From the NCBI GenBank assembly GCA_022264855.1, contig JABYQU010000020.1:434001-498000 (forward strand): a stretch of 64,000 bases of DNA, written 5' to 3'. Positions 1-10,067 of this stretch are shown here, piece by piece. The DNA is from Lenzites betulinus. Taxonomy: Eukaryota > Basidiomycota > Agaricomycetes > Polyporales > Polyporaceae. The position numbers and the translations under genes are program-made. The notes under the pieces are model-generated. The model had not been told where the DNA came from. It searched no databases and worked only from the letters and a program-made list of their open reading frames with translations. Each line of letters starts with the position of its first letter. Position 1 is the first letter of the stretch.

Positions 1-3000
1 AGAGGCATGCACCGTTCTGCAGCTCGAGTATCGCCTGCGGGATCCGCTTGAGCTCGTTGTGCTTCCTGCAGAGGGCGATGGCGCGCCCGATGCGCCATGC
101 CTGCGAGACGCTGTTCGGGACGCCTGAGAGGGCGAGTGAGCATCAAAGAATATATGTGTATTTGTGAGACGTGCCGTATTTGACGCAGGTGGACTTGTCC
201 AACGGCGCCATACTGACACCGCTGCTTGAGCCCATCTCGGTAGTGACCAGTCGGAGGATGTCCTCGACGGCCCTGCTGTTCCGCGCAGTAGGTAGCACCT
301 ATGAAAGCATGACATTGAGAATTTATCTGATCGTGCGGAGCGAAGGTTGCTTACCAAAGTATTCCCGACGCCGTCTGCGATGGCACAAGGCCACAGACCA
401 TTAGGAATGTCGTATGCGCCAGGGAGACTGTCGAATGAAGCACGGTAACTATCCGCACCCAGACGACTTAAGGTCAAATAAGTTCATAACTTACGTTTGC
501 CACATCTACCGCTGCATATGAGTCACCGCACGGCTTTGAGAACCTCGGAAGACTCACGTTGGGATACGCACGGCCCATGAGATCGCAGTCAAGCACCGAC
601 TTGCCCATCTCCGCGGCAACGAGCATCGGCTCCATACCGTTGCCGCCTCCAATCTCCTCCGAGATGGTGCCCTCGAAGTCGGAGACGCCGAGGAACTGCG
701 TGAGCGCACGAACAGACGCGGGGATCTCGTTCCCGCCTTGGAGACGTTCGGACTGTGAAGACCAGGATGAGAATGGGAGTCGATGATGGTGAACGATGAG
801 AGCTTACGGAAACGCTGGGAGAGCCCTGTAGGTGTCGAGGGAGCAATGTTCAGCATCTGGTTATATGGGATGACGGACGGCAAACGCACCATGAAGCTGC
901 ACCGGCAGAACATGGCCTTGTCCGAGACGTAGTCCGGGTCCACGACCTAACGAAATCGGTCAGATTCCGTCCCATCCCGTCAGAAGCAAGCTAACCCACA
1001 ATAATCTCCTTTCCGCTGCGCAATGCCTCCCGCGCCATCAAGAACGGCGGGTAAGGCGAGCCACCGCCGCCCGTCCCGAGCACCCCACACCCCTCCGCAA
1101 TCCATGCTGTGACCAGAACGTCAGCACCGCACCCAAAATCGTTGCATTGCAAAAGAGCTCACCGAGATCGGTCTCAGAAAGACGCCAGGTGCGGTTCGCG
1201 AGGATTGTGGGCTTGTAGGTGTCGATGTCCACCGCACTGTCGACCGCTGCAGCGTCCTCGACGGCTCCAGCAGCGTCCTCGAGTGCCTTCTCGCCCTCTG
1301 TAATCTCTGCGGTTTCGTCTGCCTCAGAGGTGAGCGCATCATCCTCGAGCGAAGCGATGGACTGAGGCGCGAGGTCACCCGCGGCTTTCACGATGATGCG
1401 GGTGGCTTCGTTCGTGACGTACTGCGAGGTGTATAAGTCAGTTTGCACATTCCTAGGTTGAGCTGGTACAACGAACCTGGACGGGCAGGTTGATCACTTC
1501 CACAATCTTGGTGGTCGCTGCAACATAATCAGGATCAAAGTATCGTCGAATTACAATATAACTACGTACCGGGATCGGCACCTGACGCAATGGCCTTCGC
1601 GATCGCGCGCACCTTGATCTCCTCGACAACGGCATGTACGTCGCGCCCAGCAAGGTATTCAATCGTGTCAACTTCGCCAGCCACTGTATCAATATATCAG
1701 TGAGCGCCATGTTTTTGGCGGGCACCCTGCGTACGTACCTTTAGCCATCGCCGCGCCAACGGCATTGGCAACACCGAAGAACGGAGGACGGATGATCTCG
1801 CCGACACCTGCGAGCATGTCAGGCGAAACGATGCTTCCGCCTCCAACCAAGAGTACAGTGATGTCCTCAGGCGACGTTTTCATCCTACAATATAACACAT
1901 CAGCACATACAGAAAGCGCGAACCATTCAGACGCACTTGTCAACGATCGCCTCAAGCAGCTTCTGAATCCTCTGCATGCCAAGAGTGACAACCTCAGCAG
2001 ACACGTCCGCAACCTTTGCCTTGTCGCCCAGCTCCGCCCGTCCACTTGCGACAATCAGGTCGGACGCTGTCAGTGCCTTCCCGCCAAACACCTTCGCGTC
2101 GCGCGTGATGTTGTGCCCGACCGACTCCGGTCCGACAGTCACCCGCATACCCTTGCCAGTGGCGGGGTCCGCCTCGACCACGCGGACGAGCGAGCCACCG
2201 CCGAGAGCGATGGACTGGACGTCCGCCATAGCGAAGTTGGTGCGCACACCACCCACCTCGATGAATGACGCTGCCTGGCGAGGGAATCCCGAAGGCAAGA
2301 GCACACCCACGTCGGACGTAGTCCCGCCGACATCGACGACAATGGTCGACTTGCGCTGTTCGCCCGCCTTGGTGTCGTCATCAAGACCCGCAAGGAACGC
2401 AGCACCACGCATCGAGTTCGTGGGCCCCGACGCGAATGTCCGGATGGGGAGGCGGGCGGCGGCAGCGGCGGTCGTGAGGGTCCCATCGTTCTGCGTGAGG
2501 AACAGAGGGCAAGCAAGCTTGAGCGCACGAATCGCGCGTTGGAATCCGCGAATCGTGCGCTGCGCAAACATCAGAATGGACGCGTTCAGGATCGCGGCGT
2601 TCTCGCGCTCGAGAAGGCCAACCTGACCAACTGTGACATGGTTAGACGCAGTGCCTGGCCACGCCTGAGCGTTGGGGACCGTGCTTACTATCTCTGGAGC
2701 AGACGACGTTGACTGAGGGGCCAAGTTCTCGCTCGATGATCGCGCGCGCGGCATACTCGTGCTTCCCGTCGTTGTCCAGAGGAGAATAGATGCCCGACAG
2801 AACGATCTGCAGCCCATCTCAGCTTCCCGTGTCATATAAGGCTCGGCGCGGGACTAGCTCACGTTCTTCAGGCCCTTCTCCTTGATGACGGCACACTGCG
2901 CGATCACTTGCCGCTCGACGAGGGGCAGGATCTCACGGCCGTCAACTATACAGTGGTGAGCATGCGTCATATGCGCTTGAATAAGGTAGTGGGCTCACTC

Positions 3001-4080
3001 TCGAAGCCACCGTCGACGTATCCGACGTGGCCCTCGGTCAAGGCACGCAGCCGCCTTGGGAAGTCGATAAATGGAGGACATTGGCGAGTGTATGGTCCGC
3101 AGAGACGGACGACGGCGACCTTGGCAAGGCGGCGAGCATCTGCTTCGAGGACGGCGTTGATGAAAGCGGTAGTGCCGACGCTGACGGAGGAAACGTCCGA
3201 CGGAGGGAGTGCGGCGATCTCGAGGACGTTACGGACGGCGTTCTCGATGCCGGTGGAGACGTCAGGCGTTGTGGGGGCCTTGTAGTGTGCTAGGACGCCA
3301 CGGACAGGCTCGTGGAGGCGGGAGACGTCAATTAGGACGCCGTCCGTATTCGTGCCTGTGGAGAGAAGCGTTATTCAAGGGGTAACGTCCGACGTACAAC
3401 CTAGTCAGAGCCTCTCGTCTTATGCTGGTGCGACAACATAGCGGTCGTTATACAACACAGGGTGGTGGCTCGCACCTCATAGACATGCAGTAGAGACACT
3501 CTAGTAAGCGCTACATACTATTCCGCGACGGGTAATGCAAATAACGACACGGCATGCAAATGTCGCGCGATATTCCTCCTCCCGTCGCCGATTTGTGCAT
3601 AATCATGCATGTCTATGGGGAACATGTAGATGCATGGCTCTGCAAGAGTTGAGACCAGACGAAGGGCTCACAATGGACAAGGCAGGGTCCGATTTGTACT
3701 GTATAGATCAGACCATAGCGGCGCGTCAGATGTCACTGAAGGGGCCTCCGCCCCGTCGCTATCGGGCCTTCGGTCACTAGTGGTCACCGAGACCGTCGCC
3801 GTTTGTGACCAAGGTGCCGTACACCGTCGCCGCCGCCAGCGACCGCAGTAGGCAAGTTCACAGTCGCCGCTCCGGACGGCGCCCTCACAGGTCAGCGTGG
3901 ACCCCGCCGCATCGTACCAAACCTGTCACACTCGAACCCGCCACCGCTATGGTCTGATCTATACAGGATTGCCTGTTCCACGTTACATTACCCGTCGCAT
4001 GAGAGTACCAGTGGCCCGTGCACGAGGTCGATGAACGAGCGCTACGACTTACCACCGACATCAACACCAATGCGAAGCAT
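1..4080 (-). CDS. Hydantoinase/oxoprolinase (HyuA) fused to DUF917, copy 1, 3' end beyond window
   Basis: Predicted cytosolic ATP-dependent hydantoinase/oxoprolinase-type enzyme with a C-terminal DUF917 (S-methyl-thiohydantoin desulfurase-like) domain. Exons on minus: 4080-4053, 3355-2999, 2945-2863, 2806-2689, 2630-1937, 1884-1739, 1683-1570, 1517-1477, 1421-1163, 1106-1000, 946-890, 825-808, 752-558, 505-495, 427-355, 298-175, 123 to the edge. All join in frame, so about 849 residues are visible without a break. It opens with MLRIGVDVGGTNTDG, the actin-like ATPase fold start of HyuA. A second phosphate-binding motif, DVGGTTSDVG, lies mid-domain. It is a close paralogue of the plus-strand gene at 13948, with exon 5 almost identical in protein. 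Compared with that copy it carries two extra introns, a roughly 700-bp first intron and a GC-AG intron at 174-124. It is divergent from the amidase at 4859. The substrate is unknown. Confidence 0.9.
3699..3966. repeat. Candidate MITE: 268-bp unit with 22-bp inverted ends inside intron 1 of hydantoinase copy 1
   Basis: Bases 3699-3720 and 3945-3966 are exact reverse complements (22 bp). They enclose GC-rich DNA without a coding frame. The unit lies inside the first intron of copy 1, which is about 700 bp, while the matching intron of copy 2 is 68 bp. An insertion explains the size difference. No clean target-site duplication was found: the flanks only share GATT. The superfamily therefore cannot be assigned, and an old hairpin is an alternative. 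Confidence 0.5.
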
Positions 4081-4295
4081 GCTGGGAAGATGTGTGAACT
4101 AGTTGCAGCGCGGCGATTGTGGCGCAGCGTCAGAAGGCAGGGGTGACCAGGAGGCTGAACTGGTAGAATGAGCCACGAGACTAGGCAAAAGCAAGACTAA
4201 GCAAGAGCAGGAAGAAGACCTTGAGGGATATTCTAGGAGGCCAGACATCCGTTCAGATGAGCTGGAGGTTTTATGCCTTGCTGGCTTCCGAAAGC

Positions 4296-4311
4296 TGCGA
4301 TCGCGATCGCA
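4296..4311. promoter_or_regulatory. 16-bp perfect palindrome upstream of hydantoinase copy 1
   Basis: TGCGATCGCGATCGCA is a perfect self-complement about 215 bp upstream of the copy 1 start. It may bind a dimeric regulator, or it may be a chance GATC-rich sequence. It was not seen upstream of copy 2. Confidence 0.25.
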
Positions 4312-4532
4312 GGTGTATACCCCAAGTATACCCCGAAAGGCGGCCGACTCAGCAGAGCCTGGGCATGCTACCAATGAATTCGAGATAAAGATGGCGCAGC
4401 CACCTGCAGCCACCAATAAACGACCAGCGATCGAGGGGAAAACATATACATCCTCCGCACGGTGATCGACGAGAGTGAAAGAAAGCAAGGCACGGCGTCT
4501 CACGGCGTCGAGTATTATTCGGGACCGGCTGA

Positions 4533-4544
4533 ATAACCGGTTAT
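4533..4544. promoter_or_regulatory. 12-bp palindrome ATAACCGGTTAT, copy A
   Basis: A perfect palindrome 452 bp upstream of the copy 1 hydantoinase ATG and 314 bp upstream of the amidase ATG. The identical 12-mer is 470 bp upstream of hydantoinase copy 2 (13466-13477). Same sequence, similar distance and a dyad shape suit a binding site for a dimeric transcription factor. The factor is unknown, and shared ancestry of the two promoters is the alternative. Confidence 0.45.
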
Positions 4545-4858
4545 CTCTCCAGATTAACCAGGGCAGGAATGGTGCCGTTTATGGCGTCTACGTCGGCGGC
4601 GGGGAGAGAAACCATGCTCCCACCCGAGTAGACTCAGTAGAGCGGGTGAGAAGGAGAAGATGGGAATCAAACACTCTCCTCTGAGCGCTGCCCGGGTTCG
4701 TTGGTCGGAACAGTTTTAAAACAGTTTAGTCCGCCCGGAACGTTGGCGTCAATCGCGGCTATTGGCTCCGATTCATATGACAGCCCCCTCCCTCTGTCTC
4801 TCCCCCTCCTCTCCCTCTTCCCCCACACACCCAGTCCTGTCTGGGGCACCAACAGCAG

Positions 4859-7027
4859 ATGTCATCTTTCCTGGCGCATCGCAGAGACTCGTGAGTATCT
4901 TGATTGACCTCCATTCCACCATTTGGCGCTGGCAGACTTCCAAGTTCCAAGTTCCCGCTCACACACCTGCCTTGTCCCCGTGTACCTCGCGTCTTCTCGC
5001 TCACTAACCGCTCCTGTTATTTCCAGCGCTCGAAAGCATGAACAGCTCCGCAGCAGCATAGCGCGTTCCCCCGCGCTGTGTGCGCACTCCTCTGCCGCCA
5101 CCCCCACCACCTCGAGGTCCGACGCGGCTGACAACGATGCGGACGCAAAAGTCCTCGCTCTATCTCTCTCCGAGCTCGCTGCCGCGTGCGCAGACAACTC
5201 CGTCGCGTCTTCCGACGTCCTGCATGTTTACGGCAGGCGCGCCCTGGATGCCCACGAGGCTACCAACTGCCTCGCGGACATCTTCCTCGATGAGGCCGAA
5301 AGCAGTAATGCCGGCGCCTCTCATACCCTGCGCCCTCTTGCCGGTGTCCCTGTGAGCATCAAGGATTGCATCGACGTCGCCGGACATGACACTACCCTGG
5401 GCTTCTCCGCGCGCGCAGGCCACCCTGCGCGCGCTGACGCGCCCCTCGTACGCCTTCTGCGCGACGCTGGTGCGCTGCTCTACGCCAAATCCACGCTCCC
5501 GACCGCTTGCCTCTCATTCGAGTGCTCTTCCGACCTCTTTGGCGCGACGACAAACCCGTATAACCCCGCGTTCTCTCCTGGGGCGTCTACGGGCGGTGGC
5601 GCGGCTCTCCTTGCGTATCAAGGCAGCATGGTTGAAGTCGGCACGGACATCGGCGGCAGTGTGCGCTACCCGGCAGCGTACTGTGGGGTGTACGCGGTCA
5701 AGGGCACCCATGGACGGCTTCCGAGTACAGGGTGTGTGTCGTGCACGCCCGGGTTGGAGAGCATTCCGACGATTACGGCGCCGCTCGCGCGCACACTCGA
5801 TGACCTCCAGGAATTCTGGAGAAGAGTTTTCGAGATGCGCCCATGGGAGTACGACCAAACGGTACGTGAACACGCCTCATGTGTTCCTGGCGCGCTGACA
5901 ATAGGATTCGTGCCACAGTGCGCGCCCATACCATGGCGGGCGGTTGATTACATCGCGACAGGGCAGAAGTTGCGCTTCGGTGTGCTCGCGGATGACGGTG
6001 AGCGCGCAGTGCGGACCGTTCGCCGTTCGAAAAGATTGTGTTGAGTAGGGTTCAGGCGTTATTCCACCCACACCGGCGGCAGCGCGGGCGCTGGAAGAAG
6101 TTACGAGAGCGCTGATAAAACAGGGCCACGAGGTGGTCAAATTGTAAGTTTCGAGCGTAGGTTCTCCCGTTGGCATTTATTTGACGCCTGCACAGCACCC
6201 CGCCGAGCCCTCTCGAAGGTTTGAAGGTCGGTTACCAGCTTATGTTCTCAGACGGAGGTACGTCATCCATGTCCTCATCTGCCGCCCGTCGTATGGATCT
6301 GACAGGGTTTCACAGCACACTCCGTGCTCGCGGACAAACGGCTCGGAGAATTTGTCGGCCCTGCGCTGCTCACAGTACGATTCATCCTCCGGCTCCCGCT
6401 CTGGCTGAAACGTCTCAACGCCACCTTCCTCCGCTGGTTTTCGCGTCCCTGGGGCCGTAATGAAGCATGGGCCGCACTTCTAGAGGTCTTTCATCCCCGA
6501 ACGGCATACGAGGAGCGGGCGTTGGTCGTAGAGCGCGATGCTTACCGCGCAGCATGGTTTGATGCATGGCGAGATGCCAAGCTCGACTTGCTACTGACGG
6601 TGCCTCATGCGCTCCCGGCGGTCCCCATGGATCCTAAGGCGAGCGACAAGGCTACACTCGTTTCTGCGGGTTATGCGTTTCTGTATAACGTCGTATGTCC
6701 TCTCTACTACTGTCTACTCGTTCGCAGGAACTGATTCGATGCCGACAGCTTGATTGTGTCGCGGGCGCGATGCCGGTGACCTATGTCGACGCTGCGCAGG
6801 ACGCACATCCGCCAGATTATCAGAGCGCGCCTGCGTATCTGGGCATGAACGACGTTGCGCGGGGCGTGCACGATCTATACGATGCCAAGGCGATGCACGG
6901 TTTGCCCGTTGGGGTGCAGGTCATCGGCGGGCGCTACCAAGAGGAGCATGTATTGGCTGGTATGAAGGTCGTCGAACACGCGTTATGGGAGAGCGGACGG
7001 GGGTTCGTTCCTCGTAAGTTCCAATGA
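4859..7027 (+). CDS. Amidase (amidase-signature, acetamidase-like)
   Basis: Hydrolyses a carboxylic amide to acid and ammonia; probably cytosolic. Exons: 4859-4890, 5027-5861, 5919-5997, 6056-6143, 6196-6257, 6316-6692, 6749-7027, giving 583 residues, normal for fungal AmdS-type enzymes. The start MSSFLAHRR follows a CT-rich tract. The Ser-cisSer-Lys triad is visible: Lys123 in PVSIKDCID, Ser198 in SPGASTGG and nucleophile Ser222 in DIGGSVRYP, inside the glycine/serine-rich amidase signature. The C-terminal part has the family HGLPVGVQVIGGRYQEE motif. It is divergent from hydantoinase copy 1 and convergent with the acetyltransferase at 7451-8880. Such enzymes let fungi use amides as nitrogen source; the true substrate here cannot be read from sequence. 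All splice joins keep frame. Confidence 0.92.
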
Positions 7028-7450
7028 CCGTGAGTGGATCATCGCCCTGGCCTAAGCCATAACATTATTTTATCCGGAGTCCCCACCATCTTCATATACC
7101 GTCTCTTCCATGTTCCTCATGACCTGGTTCGTGTTTATGTGGCATGCACACGTATGTATCATATAGGTCGTTCAGTGTCCGTACCCAAGGCTTGTCTATA
7201 CCCTAGTCACGGTCTCCGTTCCCTCAGCATAGTCATTTGCCTAATCACGACATCTATGTATTTGTATCCAGGCCTTGCATACGTGCCTTCTATTCTATTA
7301 ATATTGCTACAGAATAGTCGATGTTGCTTCCTTCTTTTCAGTCCGAGCTGATAGTTCTGTGAAGCCTCGAAGTCTCTTCGGCCCTGCATTGTGCAAAGGA
7401 TTGCCGCTTCTCCCGTGAGACGCTCCATTTTTCTGGCAGCCCCCCGACGC
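7028..7450. other. Convergent intergenic spacer, amidase / acetyltransferase
   Basis: 423 bp between two converging 3' ends. It contains T-rich and A-rich stretches suitable for 3' end formation. Long open frames run through it on both strands, but only because the terminal intron of the acetyltransferase lies beside it. No separate gene seen. Confidence 0.5.
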
Positions 7451-8880
7451 CTAACACCAGCAGAATCTAGATTAAGCGTCAGCCCTGGCTTGCTCGCGTC
7501 CAGCGCACGTTCCCCCTCGGGACCGCGACACGCGACAGAAGCAGACATCACGTACTTCTCGTTATTGACCCACTCAACCTCGCTCGGGCTGTCCTCCCCG
7601 TACCACTTGACCGCGGACAAATGCTCCTTGCGCTCCGTTGTCGTCCACCCGCGCGACTCCGCAATCGCCCTCAGCACAGGGGGGAGGCACCAAAACTCGA
7701 CCCGCTCGATCTTCTCCTCGCGCGCGATGGTCATCAGTTCGTGCAGGATGACCGTCATCGTGTGCTCATCCGCGCGGAGGCGTGCGACAACGAGCGTGCG
7801 CGGCTCCCCCGCGCTGAGGTCCAGCGTCCACGTCACGAACGAGATCGGCTCCCCAACGTCGAGCGCGTCCTGCAGCGTGCGCGTGCCCTGCGGCAGGAGC
7901 GCGATGCCCCACAGCGTGCTCGGCAGCACGGGGCGGCGCGCACCCCCCGGGGAGCCGGCGATGGTCATGGTTCGGTGGATGACGAACGCACCCACACCGT
8001 GGTTGGGCAGGAAGCTGAAGAGCGCGCGGTCGGTGTCGCCCGCGAGGCGCGCGAGGTCGTCCTTGATCCAGCCCGCGTCCAGCTCGTACAGCGCGCGCAC
8101 GTCGGGCTCCGCGAGCCGCTGTACGGTCACGTTCACCCCATGCGGCGGCTTGTGGAAAAGCGCGGACGGCTTGACCGCCTTCGCGGTTGTGTGCACGCCC
8201 TGCACGACCCAGCCGTCGTGCGCGCCGGGCGTGGGCCCCGCGTCCTGGTAGAAGTTGGGCCCGATGTCGCTGTAGAGCACGGAGAAGTGCCCGTTGGCGA
8301 GCCCGAGCGCGCGCAGGACAGTGACGTCGGGCGCGGTGCCCCAGTCGGCGGGGAAGGCGGGCAGGGTAGAGCGTTTGGCGACGACCCAGTGGAGGAGGCA
8401 CATCATGTGGCGGGCGTAGCCCTTCCCGCGCTTTGAGGCGGGGGTGAAGACGGACGCGATCCCGTACGCGGTCACTTGGCGGACCTCGCGCGCGTCGATG
8501 TCTTTGGAGCGTTTCGCGACCGCCGCAATGCGACGGAATCTGGCGGACGTGCTAAGTTTACCAATGGATTTCCTTGGCCGCCATCGTACTTACGTCTCGC
8601 ATGAGCACATAAAGTCGAGTGTCGTAGAGTCGTTTCTTGGCGCTAGGACCCTAAGAAGGACACGTGTGTGAAAGAGATGCGTGCGGCAAGGTTCACAATA
8701 TACGTACCAGGTGGTAAGCTTTCCTCCTGCTGCATGCTCGTACTGGTCCATGATGACATCACGCTGGACATAGTCTTCCAGGGAAAGTCCCTTTGCCCAC
8801 TGGGTCGCCGTGCGCTTTCGCGACTCCGTAACCTGCTCAGGCGTTGCAGGAAATAGAGAGAGCTTAGCGAAGTTTGTCAT
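7451..8880 (-). CDS. LYC1-type GNAT N-acetyltransferase
   Basis: Member of the fungal LYC1 family, whose yeast (Yarrowia) founder is a lysine N-acetyltransferase that starts lysine use. Exons on minus: 8880-8708, 8650-8594, 8539-7556 (the acceptor could instead be 12 nt upstream), 7466-7451; 409 residues. The last exon is only 16 nt and yields a C-terminus NNEKFCWC. I recall this tail from the family, and it is the reason for placing an intron where a longer frame otherwise runs to 7207. The acetyl-CoA loop region reads VFTPASKRGKGYARHM (GNAT motif A, RGKG). The protein begins MTNFAKLSLFPATPEQV. It shares a 1.2-kb divergent spacer with the monooxygenase. Its role in this block may be acetylating a free amine, which is inference. 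Confidence 0.85.
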
Positions 8881-10067
8881 GATCTTCCGAAGAGGCGTCA
8901 CGCTGTAGGTGAGTAGCAGGAGTGTGGTTGAGTGGGAAGTCGCTCTTCTTGATGTTTTCACCAATCTCCTTGCAGTTGTGTGAACGAGCCCCGACACTGT
9001 CCCGACAGGTCCCGACGCTGTCGATAAGTCGGGGCGATCGGTCCTGATCGGACTCGGCTGTGCCCACACTCTCCCAGATTAGACGCCCAGAGTAGTATCA
9101 CACCTTACTTACACGGCCGAAGACTCAGTACTTGAATGGAACCAAGCTGCCGACCGAGAAAACCCGTTTCAAAAACCGAAACAAGAGGTGAACGTTTGAA
9201 CACTGGATGAAAACCGTTTACAACTCACTCAAAACACGATAAGTCGCCCAAAAGTTCAACTCCCACTGGTGTCTCGACTTTTGGACCCATTTGAGCCTAT
9301 CCTCAATGGTCTAATGCCTGGCGTGTTACTATGTTTCTGCAGTGTCCTGCCATGTACCTCCCGTCTGTTTGAACATTGAATTGACTAAATCCGCCACGGG
9401 TTTTCAGCTTGGAGTTGCCTCTGAAGGTCCCACGCGAACAAGTACCGCTGCACTGTGGGTAGATAATAATGGAGCCTGCGTATGTATCTCGCTTCAGTGC
9501 CTCGACTGTCATTCGGAACTTCCTACGGTGTCCGCAGTACTGTGAGTGCTCATCTCATCAAGTTGACGAATCTTACCCTATTTATATCCACCGCAGAAAA
9601 ACGTAGTATGAATGTTAAGAAGTTCTCGAGTGAGCGTGTGATCTCTTGTGGGTCAGCCGTCTGGCGAATGTCGCGGCGTCGGCCCCTCTGACGCTATGCA
9701 ATCCTATCATGGGATACCTTGAACCCTCTGGGAGCCGGATATCAGCAATGCGCAGACCTGAGACCAGGACCCGGATATCAGCAATGCATAGATTCCCGTG
9801 TCAAAAGTTCCATAAGGGGTTAATTGACGCGGTGTACGTATACTAACAAGTACGTATAGTGAGTGGTCGCTCATTACTTCTACTGCTATACCCTGGCCAG
9901 GCTGACATACTGGGCTACTAAGCCAGTCACTCAGTCAACAAGCGTCCGTTTTCTTGACGTCACACATGCACAAGGCTTGGCAATAAGCCGTGGTCAAATA
10001 GCCTGCGCTGAGCCTGCTGTCCTCAAGTTGACCTACCACCGTCCTCCCGACAATCCCCTCACTCACC
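8881..10067. promoter_or_regulatory. Divergent spacer between acetyltransferase and monooxygenase
   Basis: 1187 bp with no convincing gene. It holds a 17-bp direct repeat CCGGATATCAGCAATGC at 9735-9751 and 9771-9787 (36 bp apart), lying about 280 bp before the monooxygenase ATG. A short GTCCCGAC repeat cluster lies at about 8992-9017. The palindrome seen at the hydantoinase promoters was not found here. The monooxygenase start has a good context, CTCACCATGT. Confidence 0.35.
9735..9787. repeat. Two 17-bp direct repeats (36-bp spacing) upstream of monooxygenase
   Basis: CCGGATATCAGCAATGC occurs at 9735-9751 and again at 9771-9787. The 36-bp period is between three and four helical turns. It could be a regulator site pair or a small local duplication. 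Confidence 0.35.

Larger units (their letters stand above)
4053..4858. promoter_or_regulatory. Divergent promoter region of hydantoinase copy 1 and amidase
   Basis: About 780 bp separate the two divergent start codons. The region holds the palindrome ATAACCGGTTAT (4533-4544), a 16-bp palindrome TGCGATCGCGATCGCA (4296-4311) and a direct repeat of GTATACCCC-like units around 4315-4335. A strongly pyrimidine-rich tract at about 4786-4833 lies just before the amidase ATG. CT-rich tracts of this kind mark transcription starts in many filamentous fungi. The last 12 bases before the hydantoinase start (ATCTTCCCAGC-ATG) match copy 2. No clear TATA box was found. Confidence 0.45.

Noticed and set aside
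1927..2835. Single 302-codon minus frame as a separate gene
   Set aside because: It spans exon 4, an in-frame intron and exon 5 of hydantoinase copy 1; only the exon parts are coding.
7207..7450. Read-through extension of the acetyltransferase frame
   Set aside because: A donor at 7555 and a 16-nt last exon give the family C-terminus NNEKFCWC, so the extension is intron and 3' spacer.
7621..8436. 271-codon plus-strand frame
   Set aside because: Antisense shadow of the LYC1-type acetyltransferase; Arg/Val-rich and without domain.
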